Positions 1 to 7,874 of a stretch of DNA of 17,764 nucleotides are shown here, piece after piece (the stretch's first letter is position 1; every line of letters begins with the position of its first letter). Origin of the DNA: JADHLJ01 sp038116915 (lineage in GTDB: Bacteria > Pseudomonadota > Alphaproteobacteria > Thalassobaculales > Thalassobaculaceae). Location: the NCBI GenBank assembly GCA_038116915.1, contig JAYOEU010000085.1, forward strand, positions 1-17,764, in the 5' to 3' direction. Under the pieces are notes generated by a model. It saw nothing but the letters and a program-made list of their open reading frames with translations, made no database searches and had not been told where the DNA came from. The position numbers and the translations under genes are program-made.

Positions 1-203
1 TGTGTTTGCTGCTTTGGGAATCCCTCGATTCATATATTCTTCAAGCCGCTCTAGTTCCGTTCCAAGGTGAGTTCGCCACGCTGACCAACCGAGGCTGGGC
101 CCTGCCTTGCGCCAGGGCGACGGAAAGGATTTCCCGTTTCAACGAAAACAGAGAACGTCAGCCGGTTACGTCAGGGTCTTCTGGGACAAAGTAGAAAGCG
201 GCA

Positions 204-1556
204 TCACTCCGCCTCGGGCACGCCGGCCGCCGCGAGGGCCGCCGCCTGGCACGCGGCAAGCGCGTCCGGATCGAAATCCCCGATCAGGTCGTGGAACAGG
301 CGGTACCAGTTCACCTCGGCCTTCAGATGCAGGAAGACCGATCCGAGACCGATCGCCGCGCGGTCCATCAGCACGAACTCGCGCGGCGGGCGCACGCCGT
401 TCAGACGCCGCAATTCGCCATGCACTTTTTCGACCACCTCGCGGCCATAGACGCCGCTGTTGGTTTCCTGAATCCGGCAGGTGCGGTCCTCCATCAACGG
501 GGCGTAGACGAAGCGTGCCCAATGGTTCAGCACCTCGATGGTCGCCCGGTCTAGATTCTCAAAGCCCCAGATCCGATAGGCCTCGACGGCGAGTTCCTCG
601 TCGCCGTCGCGCAAGGCTTGGTAGAGATCGATGACGCCTTTCACAAAGCTCGGCTTGAACACTCGTATGCAGCCGAAATCCATCAGATTGACCGAGCCGT
701 CCTCGCGCACCGTGTAGTTGCCGAGATGCGGGTCACCGTGGATCACGCCGAAGCAGTAGAACGGCACGTACCAGGCCCGGAACATGTTGTGGGCGACCCG
801 GTTCCGGCTCTCGATATCGTCGTGCTCGGCAATGAAGGCCAGAAGCGGCGTACCGTCCAGCCAGGTCATGCTCAACAGCCGGTCGGTGGAAAGCTCGGCG
901 ATGGCTTCCGGCACGTGGGCGCCGGGCTCGTCCTCCAGCATGTGACGATAGAGCGCCATCTGCGCCGCCTCGCGGCGGTAGTCCAGCTCCTCGCGCATGC
1001 GGGCGACGAGTTCCTTGTAGATCTCCGATGCCTGGATCGCCTTGTCGTAGCGTTCGTAGATCGAAATCGCGAACCGCAACTGCTTCAGATCCGCCTCTAC
1101 TATCGACCCCATGTCCGGATATTGCAGCTTGCAGGCAAGGGGCCTTCCGTCCGGATGGATCGCCCGGTGCACCTGACCGAGCGAGGCGGCGGCTACCGCT
1201 TCCTCCTCGAATTCAGCGAATTTCGATTTCCAGTCCCGGCCTAGCTCTGTCGTCATGCGCCGGCGTACGAAGAGCCGTCCCATGCTCGGCGCGTTGGCCT
1301 GAAGCTGGCGCAACTCGTCGAGATATTCCTGGGGCAGAGCGTCGGGAATGGTCGCCAGGATCTGCGCCACCTTCATCAGCGGACCTTTCAGACCGCCGAG
1401 CGCCGCCTTCAGATCCGCCGGCATCGACCCTCGCCCGAGATCGAGGCCGAGATAGCGTTGGCCGGCGGCCCGGGCCGCAAGCCCGCCCACGGCCCCCGTC
1501 ACTTTCGCGTAGCGCCGAACCCGGCCGCCAAGCGTGTTATCGTCGCGTTCAGTCAT
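204..1556 (-). CDS. AarF/UbiB (ABC1) family atypical kinase-like protein
   Basis: This 450-residue protein belongs to the ABC1/UbiB/COQ8 family of atypical kinase-like ATPases, members of which support ubiquinone synthesis or lipid homeostasis. Visible motifs are a KxGQ-type element at about 62-65 (reads KVAQ, so Gly is replaced by Ala), the Ala-rich loop AAASLGQVH at 122-130, the ATP-site Lys at 143, the catalytic segment HGDPHLGN at 273-280 and the metal-binding DFG at 293-295. Its length is close to the family norm. No C-terminal membrane segments like those of E. coli UbiB are obvious, so it resembles the shorter ABC1 proteins. The start is the only Met before residue 45, though no good Shine-Dalgarno precedes it. 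It lies 39 bp downstream of the ABM-domain gene on the same strand and may be cotranscribed. Family assignment is secure. The substrate, and whether it is the ubiquinone UbiB, cannot be told. Confidence 0.9.
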   Translation of the reverse strand: MTERDDNTLGGRVRRYAKVTGAVGGLAARAAGQRYLGLDLGRGSMPADLKAALGGLKGPLMKVAQILATIPDALPQEYLDELRQLQANAPSMGRLFVRRRMTTELGRDWKSKFAEFEEEAVAAASLGQVHRAIHPDGRPLACKLQYPDMGSIVEADLKQLRFAISIYERYDKAIQASEIYKELVARMREELDYRREAAQMALYRHMLEDEPGAHVPEAIAELSTDRLLSMTWLDGTPLLAFIAEHDDIESRNRVAHNMFRAWYVPFYCFGVIHGDPHLGNYTVREDGSVNLMDFGCIRVFKPSFVKGVIDLYQALRDGDEELAVEAYRIWGFENLDRATIEVLNHWARFVYAPLMEDRTCRIQETNSGVYGREVVEKVHGELRRLNGVRPPREFVLMDRAAIGLGSVFLHLKAEVNWYRLFHDLIGDFDPDALAACQAAALAAAGVPEAE

Positions 1557-1595
1557 GAGCAGAAGAGTGGCTGTCTCGAAGGGTCCCGGCGGCCG

Positions 1596-1916
1596 TTAGC
1601 CCCGCCAAGGCGAGGTTTCCAATTCATAGTCGCGCACGACATCGGCAACCCGTATCCGGTAGCGCTTGAAAAGCTCGTCCCGGCCGCGATCCTGGGCCGC
1701 GCGGTGTGTCTCGCGCTCGCGCCAGCGTTGGATGGAGGCTTCGTCGCGCCAGGTTGAGAGCGAGAGGACCTTGCCGGGAGTGACCAGACTCTCGAAGCGC
1801 TCAATCGAGATGAAGCCGTCGATGGTCTCCAACTCGGCACGCAACTTGCCGGCGATCTCAAGATAGGTCGCCCGTCCGTCCTCGGTGGGTTCAACCTCGA
1901 AAATGACAACATGCAT
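1596..1916 (-). CDS. Antibiotic biosynthesis monooxygenase (ABM)-domain protein
   Basis: This 106-residue protein has the single ferredoxin-like ABM fold: a first strand (MHVVIFEVEP), a helix ending in a 'GFISIERFES' segment, and the hallmark 'LSLSTWRDEASIQRWRE' followed by an H-R-A-A-Q region. Such proteins are dimeric cofactorless monooxygenases, heme-degrading enzymes or stress proteins of unknown substrate. Similar small ABM proteins are common as unassigned genes. A good ribosome site (GGAGG, about 5-6 bases before the ATG) supports the start. It lies between an EamA exporter gene (68 bp upstream) and the ABC1 gene (39 bp downstream), all on one strand. The fold is clear. Nothing in the sequence fixes the substrate, and heme-binding residues cannot be assigned by eye. 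Confidence 0.85.
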   Translation of the reverse strand: MHVVIFEVEPTEDGRATYLEIAGKLRAELETIDGFISIERFESLVTPGKVLSLSTWRDEASIQRWRERETHRAAQDRGRDELFKRYRIRVADVVRDYELETSPWRG

Positions 1917-1984
1917 GTCCGCCTCCGGATCCGCGCGCAGATGTGGGCAAGACTAACCTTGATCGGCCCGCTTGACGATGCCGC

Positions 1985-2914
1985 TCATCCGCCGCTCCTG
2001 ACCCGCTGGCGATGCAAGGTGTAGAGGCCCGAGGCGACGATGATAACGGACCCCAGGATCGTCGCCGGTGCCGGGATGTCATCGAAGAACAGCCAGCCGA
2101 ACAGCACCGCCCAGACCATTCCGCTATAGCTCAACGGTTGCAGCAGGTTCGCCGGCGCAAGGCTGAGCGCCTTGATCAGCACCGAGTGCCCGGCGACCCC
2201 GAAAGCCGCCAACAGCAGTAGCTTGACCAGCCATTCGGCGTCGACCGGGTCCCAGAAGAACGGCAAGGCGATGCAGAGCAGACCGAACCCGATGGTTCCG
2301 GTAAACATCGTGGTACGCGCGGAGTCGTCGTATTGCGACACCAGCCGGGTCAAAACCTGATAGAGCGACCACAGCACGGTGCCGCCGAGCGGGATCAGCA
2401 TCCAGGGATTGAAGGCCGCGTATCCCGGCTGCACGATGATCAGCACGCCGATGAAGCCCGCCACTACGGCGAGCCAGCGCCGGATGCCGACGATTTCCCG
2501 AAGCAGGATGGCCGACATCGCGGTCACAACCATCGGTCCGGTTCCTGATACCGCCGAGATCTCGGCGAGCGGCAGGTGCCGGAAGGCGAAGACGTAAAGG
2601 CCTATTTCGGAAACCAGGAGAATCGTCCGCGCGGTCTGCAGGAGCGGGACCTGGGATCGGAAAACGGCTTTCCTGTGTTTGCGTGCCGACCAGACGAGTC
2701 CGAATCCGCTGAACAGAAGGTAGCGGAACCACAGAATCTGGATCATCGAATAGCTGACCGCCGTGTGCTTGGTCAGCACGTTAAGGCAGGCGAACAACAG
2801 GAACGCGAGCAGCGCCAGGCCCATGCCGACAAGCGGCGCGCTGTTGTCCGAAGATGAGGCGTCGTTGGTGGGGGCGGTCACGGAGGCTCTCGGGGGGAAG
2901 GACTGTGACTGCAT
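1985..2914 (-). CDS. EamA/DMT-superfamily transporter
   Basis: This 309-residue integral membrane protein has two tandem EamA repeats and about ten hydrophobic helices, beginning after a polar N-terminus at 'LVGMGLALLAFLLFACLNVL'. Typical DMT features are visible: the 'WFRYLL' segment after helix 2, 'AEISAVSGTGPMVVTAMSAILL' near the end of repeat one with a following 'RRWLAVVAGFIGVLII', and the second-repeat 'LLQPLSYSGMVWAVLFGWLFF' with 'ILGSVIIVASGLY'. The family exports amino acids, nucleosides or other metabolites, or imports them, at the inner membrane. GGAG five bases before the ATG supports the start. It heads a minus-strand run with the ABM and ABC1 genes and diverges from the ACT-domain gene. 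The substrate is not predictable. Confidence 0.9.
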   Translation of the reverse strand: MQSQSFPPRASVTAPTNDASSSDNSAPLVGMGLALLAFLLFACLNVLTKHTAVSYSMIQILWFRYLLFSGFGLVWSARKHRKAVFRSQVPLLQTARTILLVSEIGLYVFAFRHLPLAEISAVSGTGPMVVTAMSAILLREIVGIRRWLAVVAGFIGVLIIVQPGYAAFNPWMLIPLGGTVLWSLYQVLTRLVSQYDDSARTTMFTGTIGFGLLCIALPFFWDPVDAEWLVKLLLLAAFGVAGHSVLIKALSLAPANLLQPLSYSGMVWAVLFGWLFFDDIPAPATILGSVIIVASGLYTLHRQRVRSGG

Positions 2915-2988
2915 CGTCGCTCCGCCGCGTCCGTTTGGCTATCGAATTCGCGTTCCCCTGTCGGTCTGATACCCACCCGGAATTCTTC

Positions 2989-3018
2989 TTGACGGCTCCA
3001 GCGCCGCGAAATTATATT
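2989..3018 (+). promoter_or_regulatory. Sigma-70-like promoter for the ACT-domain gene
   Basis: TTGACG (2989-2994) and TATATT (3013-3018) are separated by 18 bases, a close match to housekeeping sigma hexamers in a GC-rich background. Transcription would begin near 3024-3026, leaving about 120 bases of leader before the ACT-domain gene. Assigned by inspection only. Confidence 0.5.
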
Positions 3019-3024
3019 GCGCGC

Positions 3025-3144
3025 CATGTCACGGGACCTCCCATACCGCCGGATCATCGGTCGGCGAATTAGCACCCCGGTTCTCCTTGAGAGCCGGAGC
3101 GCTGCTGATTCCCTTTTGACCGACCGGACCGGAGTAGTCCCGAA
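3025..3144 (+). promoter_or_regulatory. Structured 5' leader, possible attenuator
   Basis: The leader contains a 9-bp hairpin with a 3-base loop (arms 3077-3085 and 3089-3097, one G-U pair) and a T-run at 3114-3117. An outer 7-bp inverted repeat (3058-3064 with 3120-3126) encloses the hairpin. A 45-codon reading frame starts with ATG at 3026, at the predicted transcription start, and ends at 3163 inside the ACT gene. The downstream protein resembles amino-acid-binding regulatory subunits, so attenuation is conceivable, but no strong run of one regulatory codon is seen. Function is inference. Confidence 0.25.
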
Positions 3145-3468
3145 ATGCGACAAGATCTGCTGACATCAAACACCTCTTCCGCCGCCTATCCTTCCAATTC
3201 CGAAGCCAGCGCGACCGCCTGTTTTTCGATTCAGGCCGAAGCCGACCCCGGCGTCATGCCGAGGGTGCTTGAGCTGTTCGCCAAGCGGGGTTTGATCCCC
3301 AGCCGCTGGCACAGTGATCTCGAGGGCGATTTGACCCGGTCTCAGGCGCTGACCATCGATCTTCAGGTCACCGGCCTCAGCCGTCAGCAGGTGGAGCATG
3401 TCTCCGCTACTCTGCGCGGCATGGTGTCGGTCCGCAGCGTGCTGACCAGCGAAAAACTCTATGCCTGA
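3145..3468 (+). CDS. ACT domain-containing protein (IlvN/IlvM-like)
   Basis: This 107-residue protein has a polar N-terminal tail of about 25 residues followed by one ACT domain. The core 'FSIQAEADPGVMPRVLELFAKRGLIP' matches the strand-loop-helix where ACT domains bind small ligands, usually amino acids, and the rest gives the expected second strand ('ALTIDLQVTG'), helix ('QQVEHVSATLRGM') and last strand ('VRSVLTS'). It most resembles the small regulatory subunits of acetolactate synthase, but no large subunit is nearby. It could be a stand-alone regulator. The start follows GGAG by about ten bases, a little long. A DUF4743-type Nudix gene follows 68 bp downstream on the same strand, with no obvious functional link. 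Confidence 0.8.
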   Translation: MRQDLLTSNTSSAAYPSNSEASATACFSIQAEADPGVMPRVLELFAKRGLIPSRWHSDLEGDLTRSQALTIDLQVTGLSRQQVEHVSATLRGMVSVRSVLTSEKLYA

Positions 3469-3536
3469 GGCCGAACGCGGTTGACGGTTGTCCGGCTGCT
3501 CGTCAGGGTCTCGCGGAACGAACCGGGGACCCGGCG

Positions 3537-4397
3537 ATGCGCTATCTTGAGCATATCCGGCGCTGCAACGCGCATGACTTGAACGACTATGTGCCATGGG
3601 ACGTGGCTGGCGCGCGTGCCGGCTTCCTGCTCCCTTCCGTTGCCGAGCGCATGCGGGAATTCACCGGGATCTTCGGGGCGGGCACCTCGGGCCTCTCGAT
3701 GGTTCCGTCGCTGGACACGCCCGCCGCGCGCTCGGCGGCAATGGAAGAGGTGTTGGCCGGGCTCCGCGAATCCGGGCTCTGCAACGCGGCGCGCAATGAG
3801 CCTTATGCCGTAGCGGAGCGGGTTGGCGGCCCACACCTGATGACGGTCGACCGGGCCGCCGCCAGCGTTCTCGGTATCATCAGCACGGGATTTCATCTGA
3901 ACGGTACCGTCGGTTCCGGCAAGGATCTTTCCATGTGGATCGCCCGGCGGTCCCTCGCCAAGATCACCTTTCCGGGACAGTTGGACAATATCGTCGCCGG
4001 CGGCCAGCCAGCCACGATCTCGGTCGCCGAAAATGTCGTCAAGGAATGCCAGGAAGAAGCCGATATCCCCGCTTCCTTGGCGCGCAAGGCCCGGCCGGTG
4101 GGTCTTATCAGCTACACCATGGCGGTTGAGGACGGATTGCGCCGGCATGCCATGTATGTCTACGACCTGGATCTGCCCCGGGATTTCGCGCCGTCGCCCT
4201 TCGACGGGGAAGTGGAGGATTTCCGCCTCCTTCCGATCGCCGAGGTGGCCGAGATCGTCCGCACCTCTCTTGATGCCTTCAAGTTCAATTGCAGCCTGGT
4301 GGTCATCGACTTCCTGATTCGCCACGGGCTGATCGCGCCGGATGATCCCGACTATTTCGACCTGGTGACCGGCTTGCGCGGGAACATCCCGGCGTAA
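3537..4397 (+). CDS. DUF4743/Nudix hydrolase-like protein
   Basis: This 286-residue protein has the layout of proteins with an N-terminal DUF4743-type domain (about 1-115) and a C-terminal Nudix domain. These relate to the Nudix half of fungal and plant thiamine-pyrophosphokinase-linked proteins. The Nudix box is at 155-177: Gly, then KE at 169-170 and EE at 173-174. The metal-binding glutamates are present, but the early Glu is Ile and the late Gly is Asp, so the box is degenerate. Substrate in characterised relatives is an oxidised thiamine-diphosphate-type compound; that is family knowledge, not shown here. GGGGA about nine bases before the ATG supports the start. It converges with the TauD gene, leaving 14 bp between the two stops. 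Confidence 0.85.
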   Translation: MRYLEHIRRCNAHDLNDYVPWDVAGARAGFLLPSVAERMREFTGIFGAGTSGLSMVPSLDTPAARSAAMEEVLAGLRESGLCNAARNEPYAVAERVGGPHLMTVDRAAASVLGIISTGFHLNGTVGSGKDLSMWIARRSLAKITFPGQLDNIVAGGQPATISVAENVVKECQEEADIPASLARKARPVGLISYTMAVEDGLRRHAMYVYDLDLPRDFAPSPFDGEVEDFRLLPIAEVAEIVRTSLDAFKFNCSLVVIDFLIRHGLIAPDDPDYFDLVTGLRGNIPA

Positions 4398-4411
4398 TCA
4401 CCCACCGCCGG

Positions 4412-5296
4412 CTAGTTGACCAGGAAGCCCGACGGTTCGCCGACGAGGGTGGCGCGCAGCATCAGACGCGGCTGGGTCTGGTCGAAATCCGTCAATGCCA
4501 CATGCATGGTCGTCCGGTTGTCCCAGCACACCAGGTCGCCGGGTCTCCAGGAATGGCGATAGACATTCTCGGGCGCCGTCGCGTGCTCGCAGAGAAAATC
4601 GATCAGCGGGCGGCTTTCCGCTGGTGTCATTCCATGAAAATATGAGACCCGCTCGCTCACATAGAGGGCCCGCTTGCCGCTTTCGGGGTGCACCTTGACC
4701 GCAGGATGAGCGATCGGTGGGTTCAAACGTTTGGTTTCCGCCACTTCGTCCGGGTTCCGTTCATGAAAGCCGGCGACGAGACTGATATCATAGACCGAAT
4801 GCAGCCCGTCGACGATGCCGCGCATTGTGTCGGACAGGGTCTCATAGGCCCGCACCATGTTGCAGAACATGGTATCGCCGCCGACCGGCGGCCGCTCGAC
4901 GCAATACAGCATGGAGGCCGCCGCCGGCCTCGGCGTGTAGGCATAGTCGGAATGCCAGTTCCGGCCGACATTGCGGGTCTCCGACGGCTTGCCTGCCTTG
5001 GGCTTGGTCGTGATTTCCAGCAGTTCCGGATAGCCATCCTTGCGGTAGTACGGCGTCTGGGCATGGTCGTCCAGGTCACCGAAGCCACGGGCAAACCGCA
5101 GGATGTCATCGGGCGAGGCCGATTGATCGCGCAGAACGATCACATGCTGCTCGTGCCAGACCCGGCGCATCGCCTCCACGGTCTCGAAATCGATCGGGTC
5201 CCGCATATCGACCCCGAGGATCTCCCCACCGAGCGCGTAGCCGAGGGGCCGGGATTCGACCGCCTCGTTGCGACGTGATTTTCCTTTTGCCGCCAT
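4412..5296 (-). CDS. TauD/TfdA family Fe(II)/2-oxoglutarate dioxygenase
   Basis: This 294-residue protein is a full-length TauD/TfdA enzyme: it hydroxylates a small organic substrate using Fe(II), O2 and 2-oxoglutarate. The iron ligands are visible as H115-x-D117 (in NWHSDY) and H265 (in DNRTTMHVAL), and the 2-oxoglutarate-binding Arg is 281 (RLMLRAT). 'GDLVCWDNR' just before the distal His is a family hallmark. The substrate (taurine, aryloxyacetate, or another carboxylate or sulfonate) cannot be told. It sits 3 bp downstream of the RraA-like gene and is surely cotranscribed with it, which suggests a small catabolic module where hydroxylation and a lyase act on one compound. Confidence 0.93.
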   Translation of the reverse strand: MAAKGKSRRNEAVESRPLGYALGGEILGVDMRDPIDFETVEAMRRVWHEQHVIVLRDQSASPDDILRFARGFGDLDDHAQTPYYRKDGYPELLEITTKPKAGKPSETRNVGRNWHSDYAYTPRPAAASMLYCVERPPVGGDTMFCNMVRAYETLSDTMRGIVDGLHSVYDISLVAGFHERNPDEVAETKRLNPPIAHPAVKVHPESGKRALYVSERVSYFHGMTPAESRPLIDFLCEHATAPENVYRHSWRPGDLVCWDNRTTMHVALTDFDQTQPRLMLRATLVGEPSGFLVN

Positions 5297-5299
5297 GGC

Positions 5300-5989
5300 T
5301 CAGTCCACGTAGCGGGTTTGCGGGGAGGCGAGCATCCCGGCGATGTAGCCGGGTTCGCTCATCCCGGCCTTTACCTTGGCCTCGACCTCGGACTCGGCGC
5401 CGACCAGTTTCGGCAGTTGGGCGGCTACCTCATCAATCCTGTCAAAAGGGACAACCACGACGCCGTCACGGTCGCAGACGATCATGTCGCCGGTTTCCAC
5501 GGTCACCCCGCCGATGGTGATCGGCAGGCCGACGGTTCCGGGCCCGGTCTTGGCCGGCGAATTGGGGGTCACGCCCTGGTGGAACAGGGGGAGTTTCCAC
5601 GGCTCGATCCCGATCTGATCGCGGATCATGCCGTCGGTTACCAGCGCCGCCACGCCCTTGTTCTTCATCATTCCGCAGACCAGATCCCCGACCAGCGCGG
5701 TTGTCGTATATGCATCGTTGGCGCAGACGATGACGTCGCCCGGCCGGGCCAGATGCAAGGCCGCAATGACGCCGAGATTGTCGGCGGGATAGGCGAAACA
5801 GGTGAGCGCCGGCCCACAGGTCACCGCGATCGAAGGATCATGCGGCTTGATGAAGTGTGCCATGGCGCCGCGTCCGCCCATGCAATCGGCGACATTGCCG
5901 GTCATGGCCCCCTTGAAGGCGTCGATCTGAGCTTGGGTCGGCCGGCGGCTCGGCCGTTTGACGGTGAGAAGAGGCGGATCATCGAGCAT
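5300..5989 (-). CDS. RraA-like aldolase/oxaloacetate decarboxylase family protein
   Basis: This 229-residue protein belongs to the RraA/HMG-aldolase family, which includes 4-hydroxy-4-methyl-2-oxoglutarate/4-carboxy-4-hydroxy-2-oxoadipate aldolases, oxaloacetate decarboxylases and RNase E inhibitor RraA. Key motifs: 'ARPGDVIV' (81-88), 'GDL' (101-103) and 'VTDGMIRD' (117-124), whose Arg123-Asp124 pair is the metal and catalytic site of the aldolases. The frame is open to an ATG at 6100, but the ATG at 5989 is preferred: GGAG lies seven bases before it, and family similarity begins only after this point. The TauD gene follows after 3 bp. With a dioxygenase partner, a metabolic aldolase/decarboxylase role is more likely than RNA regulation. 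Confidence 0.88.
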   Translation of the reverse strand: MLDDPPLLTVKRPSRRPTQAQIDAFKGAMTGNVADCMGGRGAMAHFIKPHDPSIAVTCGPALTCFAYPADNLGVIAALHLARPGDVIVCANDAYTTTALVGDLVCGMMKNKGVAALVTDGMIRDQIGIEPWKLPLFHQGVTPNSPAKTGPGTVGLPITIGGVTVETGDMIVCDRDGVVVVPFDRIDEVAAQLPKLVGAESEVEAKVKAGMSEPGYIAGMLASPQTRYVD

Positions 5990-6181
5990 CGCGCGGCTCC
6001 ATTCGCAGGGAAGGTGAAGCGATGGTAGCCGGTCGCCGCGGGTGGTGGAACCAGACACGCGATAATCGCGGGGCATCACGCCGGCGAGAGCGTGCGGCAC
6101 GGCGATAGCGTCGGGGGACGGGCTTTGCTAAAACCCATCGCAAAAGAACCCGGCGGACAAGAACGGGTGGGAGGAACCGAT

Positions 6182-7870
6182 ATGCTTCACCAGAGCTACA
6201 TGCATGGCGCCAGCGTGAAACCGCTGCTGGGCGAGACCCTCGGCGAGAATTTCGACAAGGCGGCCGCCAAATGGGGCGATCGTGACGCGCTGATCGTCCG
6301 GCACCAGAATGTCCGGTGGACCTACGCGGATCTGAAGCGGAAGGTCGATGCCTTCGCCGCCGGTCTGCTGGCGCTGGGGCTGGAGCCGGGTGACCGGATC
6401 GGCATCTGGTCGCCGAACAACGCCGAATGGGTGGTCACCCAATATGCGACCGCCAAGGCCGGGCTCATTCTGGTGAACATCAACCCGGCCTACAGGGTCT
6501 CGGAACTGGAATACGCGCTGAACAAGGTGGGCGCGAAGGCGCTGATCCTGGCCAGCACCTTCAAGTCCAGCGACTATGTGGCGATGCTGCGGGAACTGGC
6601 GCCGGAGATCGACAAGTGCTCTCCCGGAGCTCTGAAATGCAAGCGGCTACCGCATCTGAGGAGCGCCATTCAAATCGGTAAGGATACCGCGCAGGGCTTT
6701 TTCAATTTCACCGACATCGCCGGTCTCGCCAACGACATGCACCACAAGCGGATCGGGGAGCTCGCGGGGCTGCTGCAGTTCGACGATGCGATCAACATCC
6801 AGTTCACCAGCGGCACCACGGGCTTCCCGAAAGGCGCGACGCTCAGCCATTTCAATATTCTGAACAACGGCTATTTCACCGGCGAGGCTTTGAAATTCAC
6901 GCCGAAAGACCGGCTCTGCGTGCCGGTGCCGCTTTATCACTGCTTCGGCATGGTGCTTTCCAACATCGCGATCCTGACCCATGGCGGAGCGCTGATCTAT
7001 CCGGGCGAAGCCTTCGAGCCGCTGTCGGTTCTGGAAGCCGTGCACGAGGAGCGCTGCACCGCCCTGCACGGGGTGCCGACCATGTTCATCGCCGAACTGG
7101 CGCATCCCCGCTTCAAGGAGTTCGACCTTTCCTCGCTGCGCACCGGGATCATGGCCGGCTCGCCCTGTCCGATCGAGGTGATGAAGAAGGTTGTCTCCGA
7201 TATGCATTGCTCGGAGATGATCATCGGCTACGGCATGACCGAGACCAGCCCGGTGATCACGATATGCGAGACTGACGATCCCATGGAGAAACAGGTTTCC
7301 ACCGTGGGCCGGGTGTTTCCCCATGTCGAGGCGAAGGTGATCGACGAAAACGGCCGCATCGTGCCGCCGGGCGCAACCGGCGAGCTGTTGGCGCGCGGTT
7401 ATAACGTCATGCAGGGTTACTGGGAGGATCCCGAACGCACAGCGGAGTCGATCGACATTGCCGGCTGGATGCATACGGGCGATCTGGCCACCATGGACGG
7501 TGAGGGTTTCGTCAATATCGTCGGCCGAGTCAAGGACATGGTGATACGCGGCGGCGAGAATATCTACCCGCGGGAAATCGAGGAGTATCTCTACCGCCAT
7601 CCCAAGATCAGCGATGTTCAGGTCTTCGGGGTTCCGGATCCGCGCTATGTCGAGGAACTATGCGCCTGGATCCGCCTTGCCGACGGTGAAAGCGCGGATG
7701 AGGAGGAGATCCGGGCCTTCTGTCAGGGGCAGATCGCGCATTACAAGATTCCGCGCTATATCCGCTTCGTTGACGAATTCCCGATGACGGTTACCGGAAA
7801 GATCCAGAAATTTGCTATGCGGGATGCCATGATCGAGGAACTGGATCTCAAGGTGGCCGCCACGGCGTGA
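6182..7870 (+). CDS. Acyl-CoA synthetase, AMP-binding (ACSF2-like)
   Basis: This 562-residue ANL-superfamily ligase activates a carboxylic acid to an acyl-adenylate and then an acyl-CoA. Visible motifs are the phosphate-binding TSGTTGFPKG (209-218), 'VPLYHCFGMV' (248-258), GYGMTET (349-355), the HTGD aspartate (434), the hinge region 'GRVKDMVIRGGENIYP' (448-463) and the catalytic Lys540 in 'MTVTGKIQ'. The YHCFGMV segment is typical of medium-chain/ACSF2-like synthetases. The frame is open from 6092, but ATG 6182 is chosen because GGGAGGA lies about seven bases upstream. It diverges from the RraA-TauD pair across 192 bp and ends just before a strong hairpin. Chain-length preference is not predictable; linkage to the neighbouring pair is possible but unproven. 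Confidence 0.93.
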   Translation: MLHQSYMHGASVKPLLGETLGENFDKAAAKWGDRDALIVRHQNVRWTYADLKRKVDAFAAGLLALGLEPGDRIGIWSPNNAEWVVTQYATAKAGLILVNINPAYRVSELEYALNKVGAKALILASTFKSSDYVAMLRELAPEIDKCSPGALKCKRLPHLRSAIQIGKDTAQGFFNFTDIAGLANDMHHKRIGELAGLLQFDDAINIQFTSGTTGFPKGATLSHFNILNNGYFTGEALKFTPKDRLCVPVPLYHCFGMVLSNIAILTHGGALIYPGEAFEPLSVLEAVHEERCTALHGVPTMFIAELAHPRFKEFDLSSLRTGIMAGSPCPIEVMKKVVSDMHCSEMIIGYGMTETSPVITICETDDPMEKQVSTVGRVFPHVEAKVIDENGRIVPPGATGELLARGYNVMQGYWEDPERTAESIDIAGWMHTGDLATMDGEGFVNIVGRVKDMVIRGGENIYPREIEEYLYRHPKISDVQVFGVPDPRYVEELCAWIRLADGESADEEEIRAFCQGQIAHYKIPRYIRFVDEFPMTVTGKIQKFAMRDAMIEELDLKVAATA

Positions 7871-7874
7871 CCGC

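Noticed and set aside
1..203. Possible gene or terminator left of the ABC1 gene, including a 62-codon frame and a hairpin at 99-118
   Set aside because: The frame has no recognisable features and no ribosome site at its start. The hairpin has a 6-bp stem, an 8-base loop and no T-run on the relevant strand.
107..634. Plus-strand frame of 175 codons near the left edge
   Set aside because: Very Arg/Pro-rich with no domain, largely antisense to the ABC1 kinase-like gene. Typical high-GC shadow frame.
5990..6181. N-terminal extensions of the RraA-like protein (to 6100) and the acyl-CoA synthetase (from 6092)
   Set aside because: Both extensions would overlap each other and lack family similarity, while internal ATGs at 5989 and 6182 have proper ribosome sites. 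The region is better read as a shared promoter.
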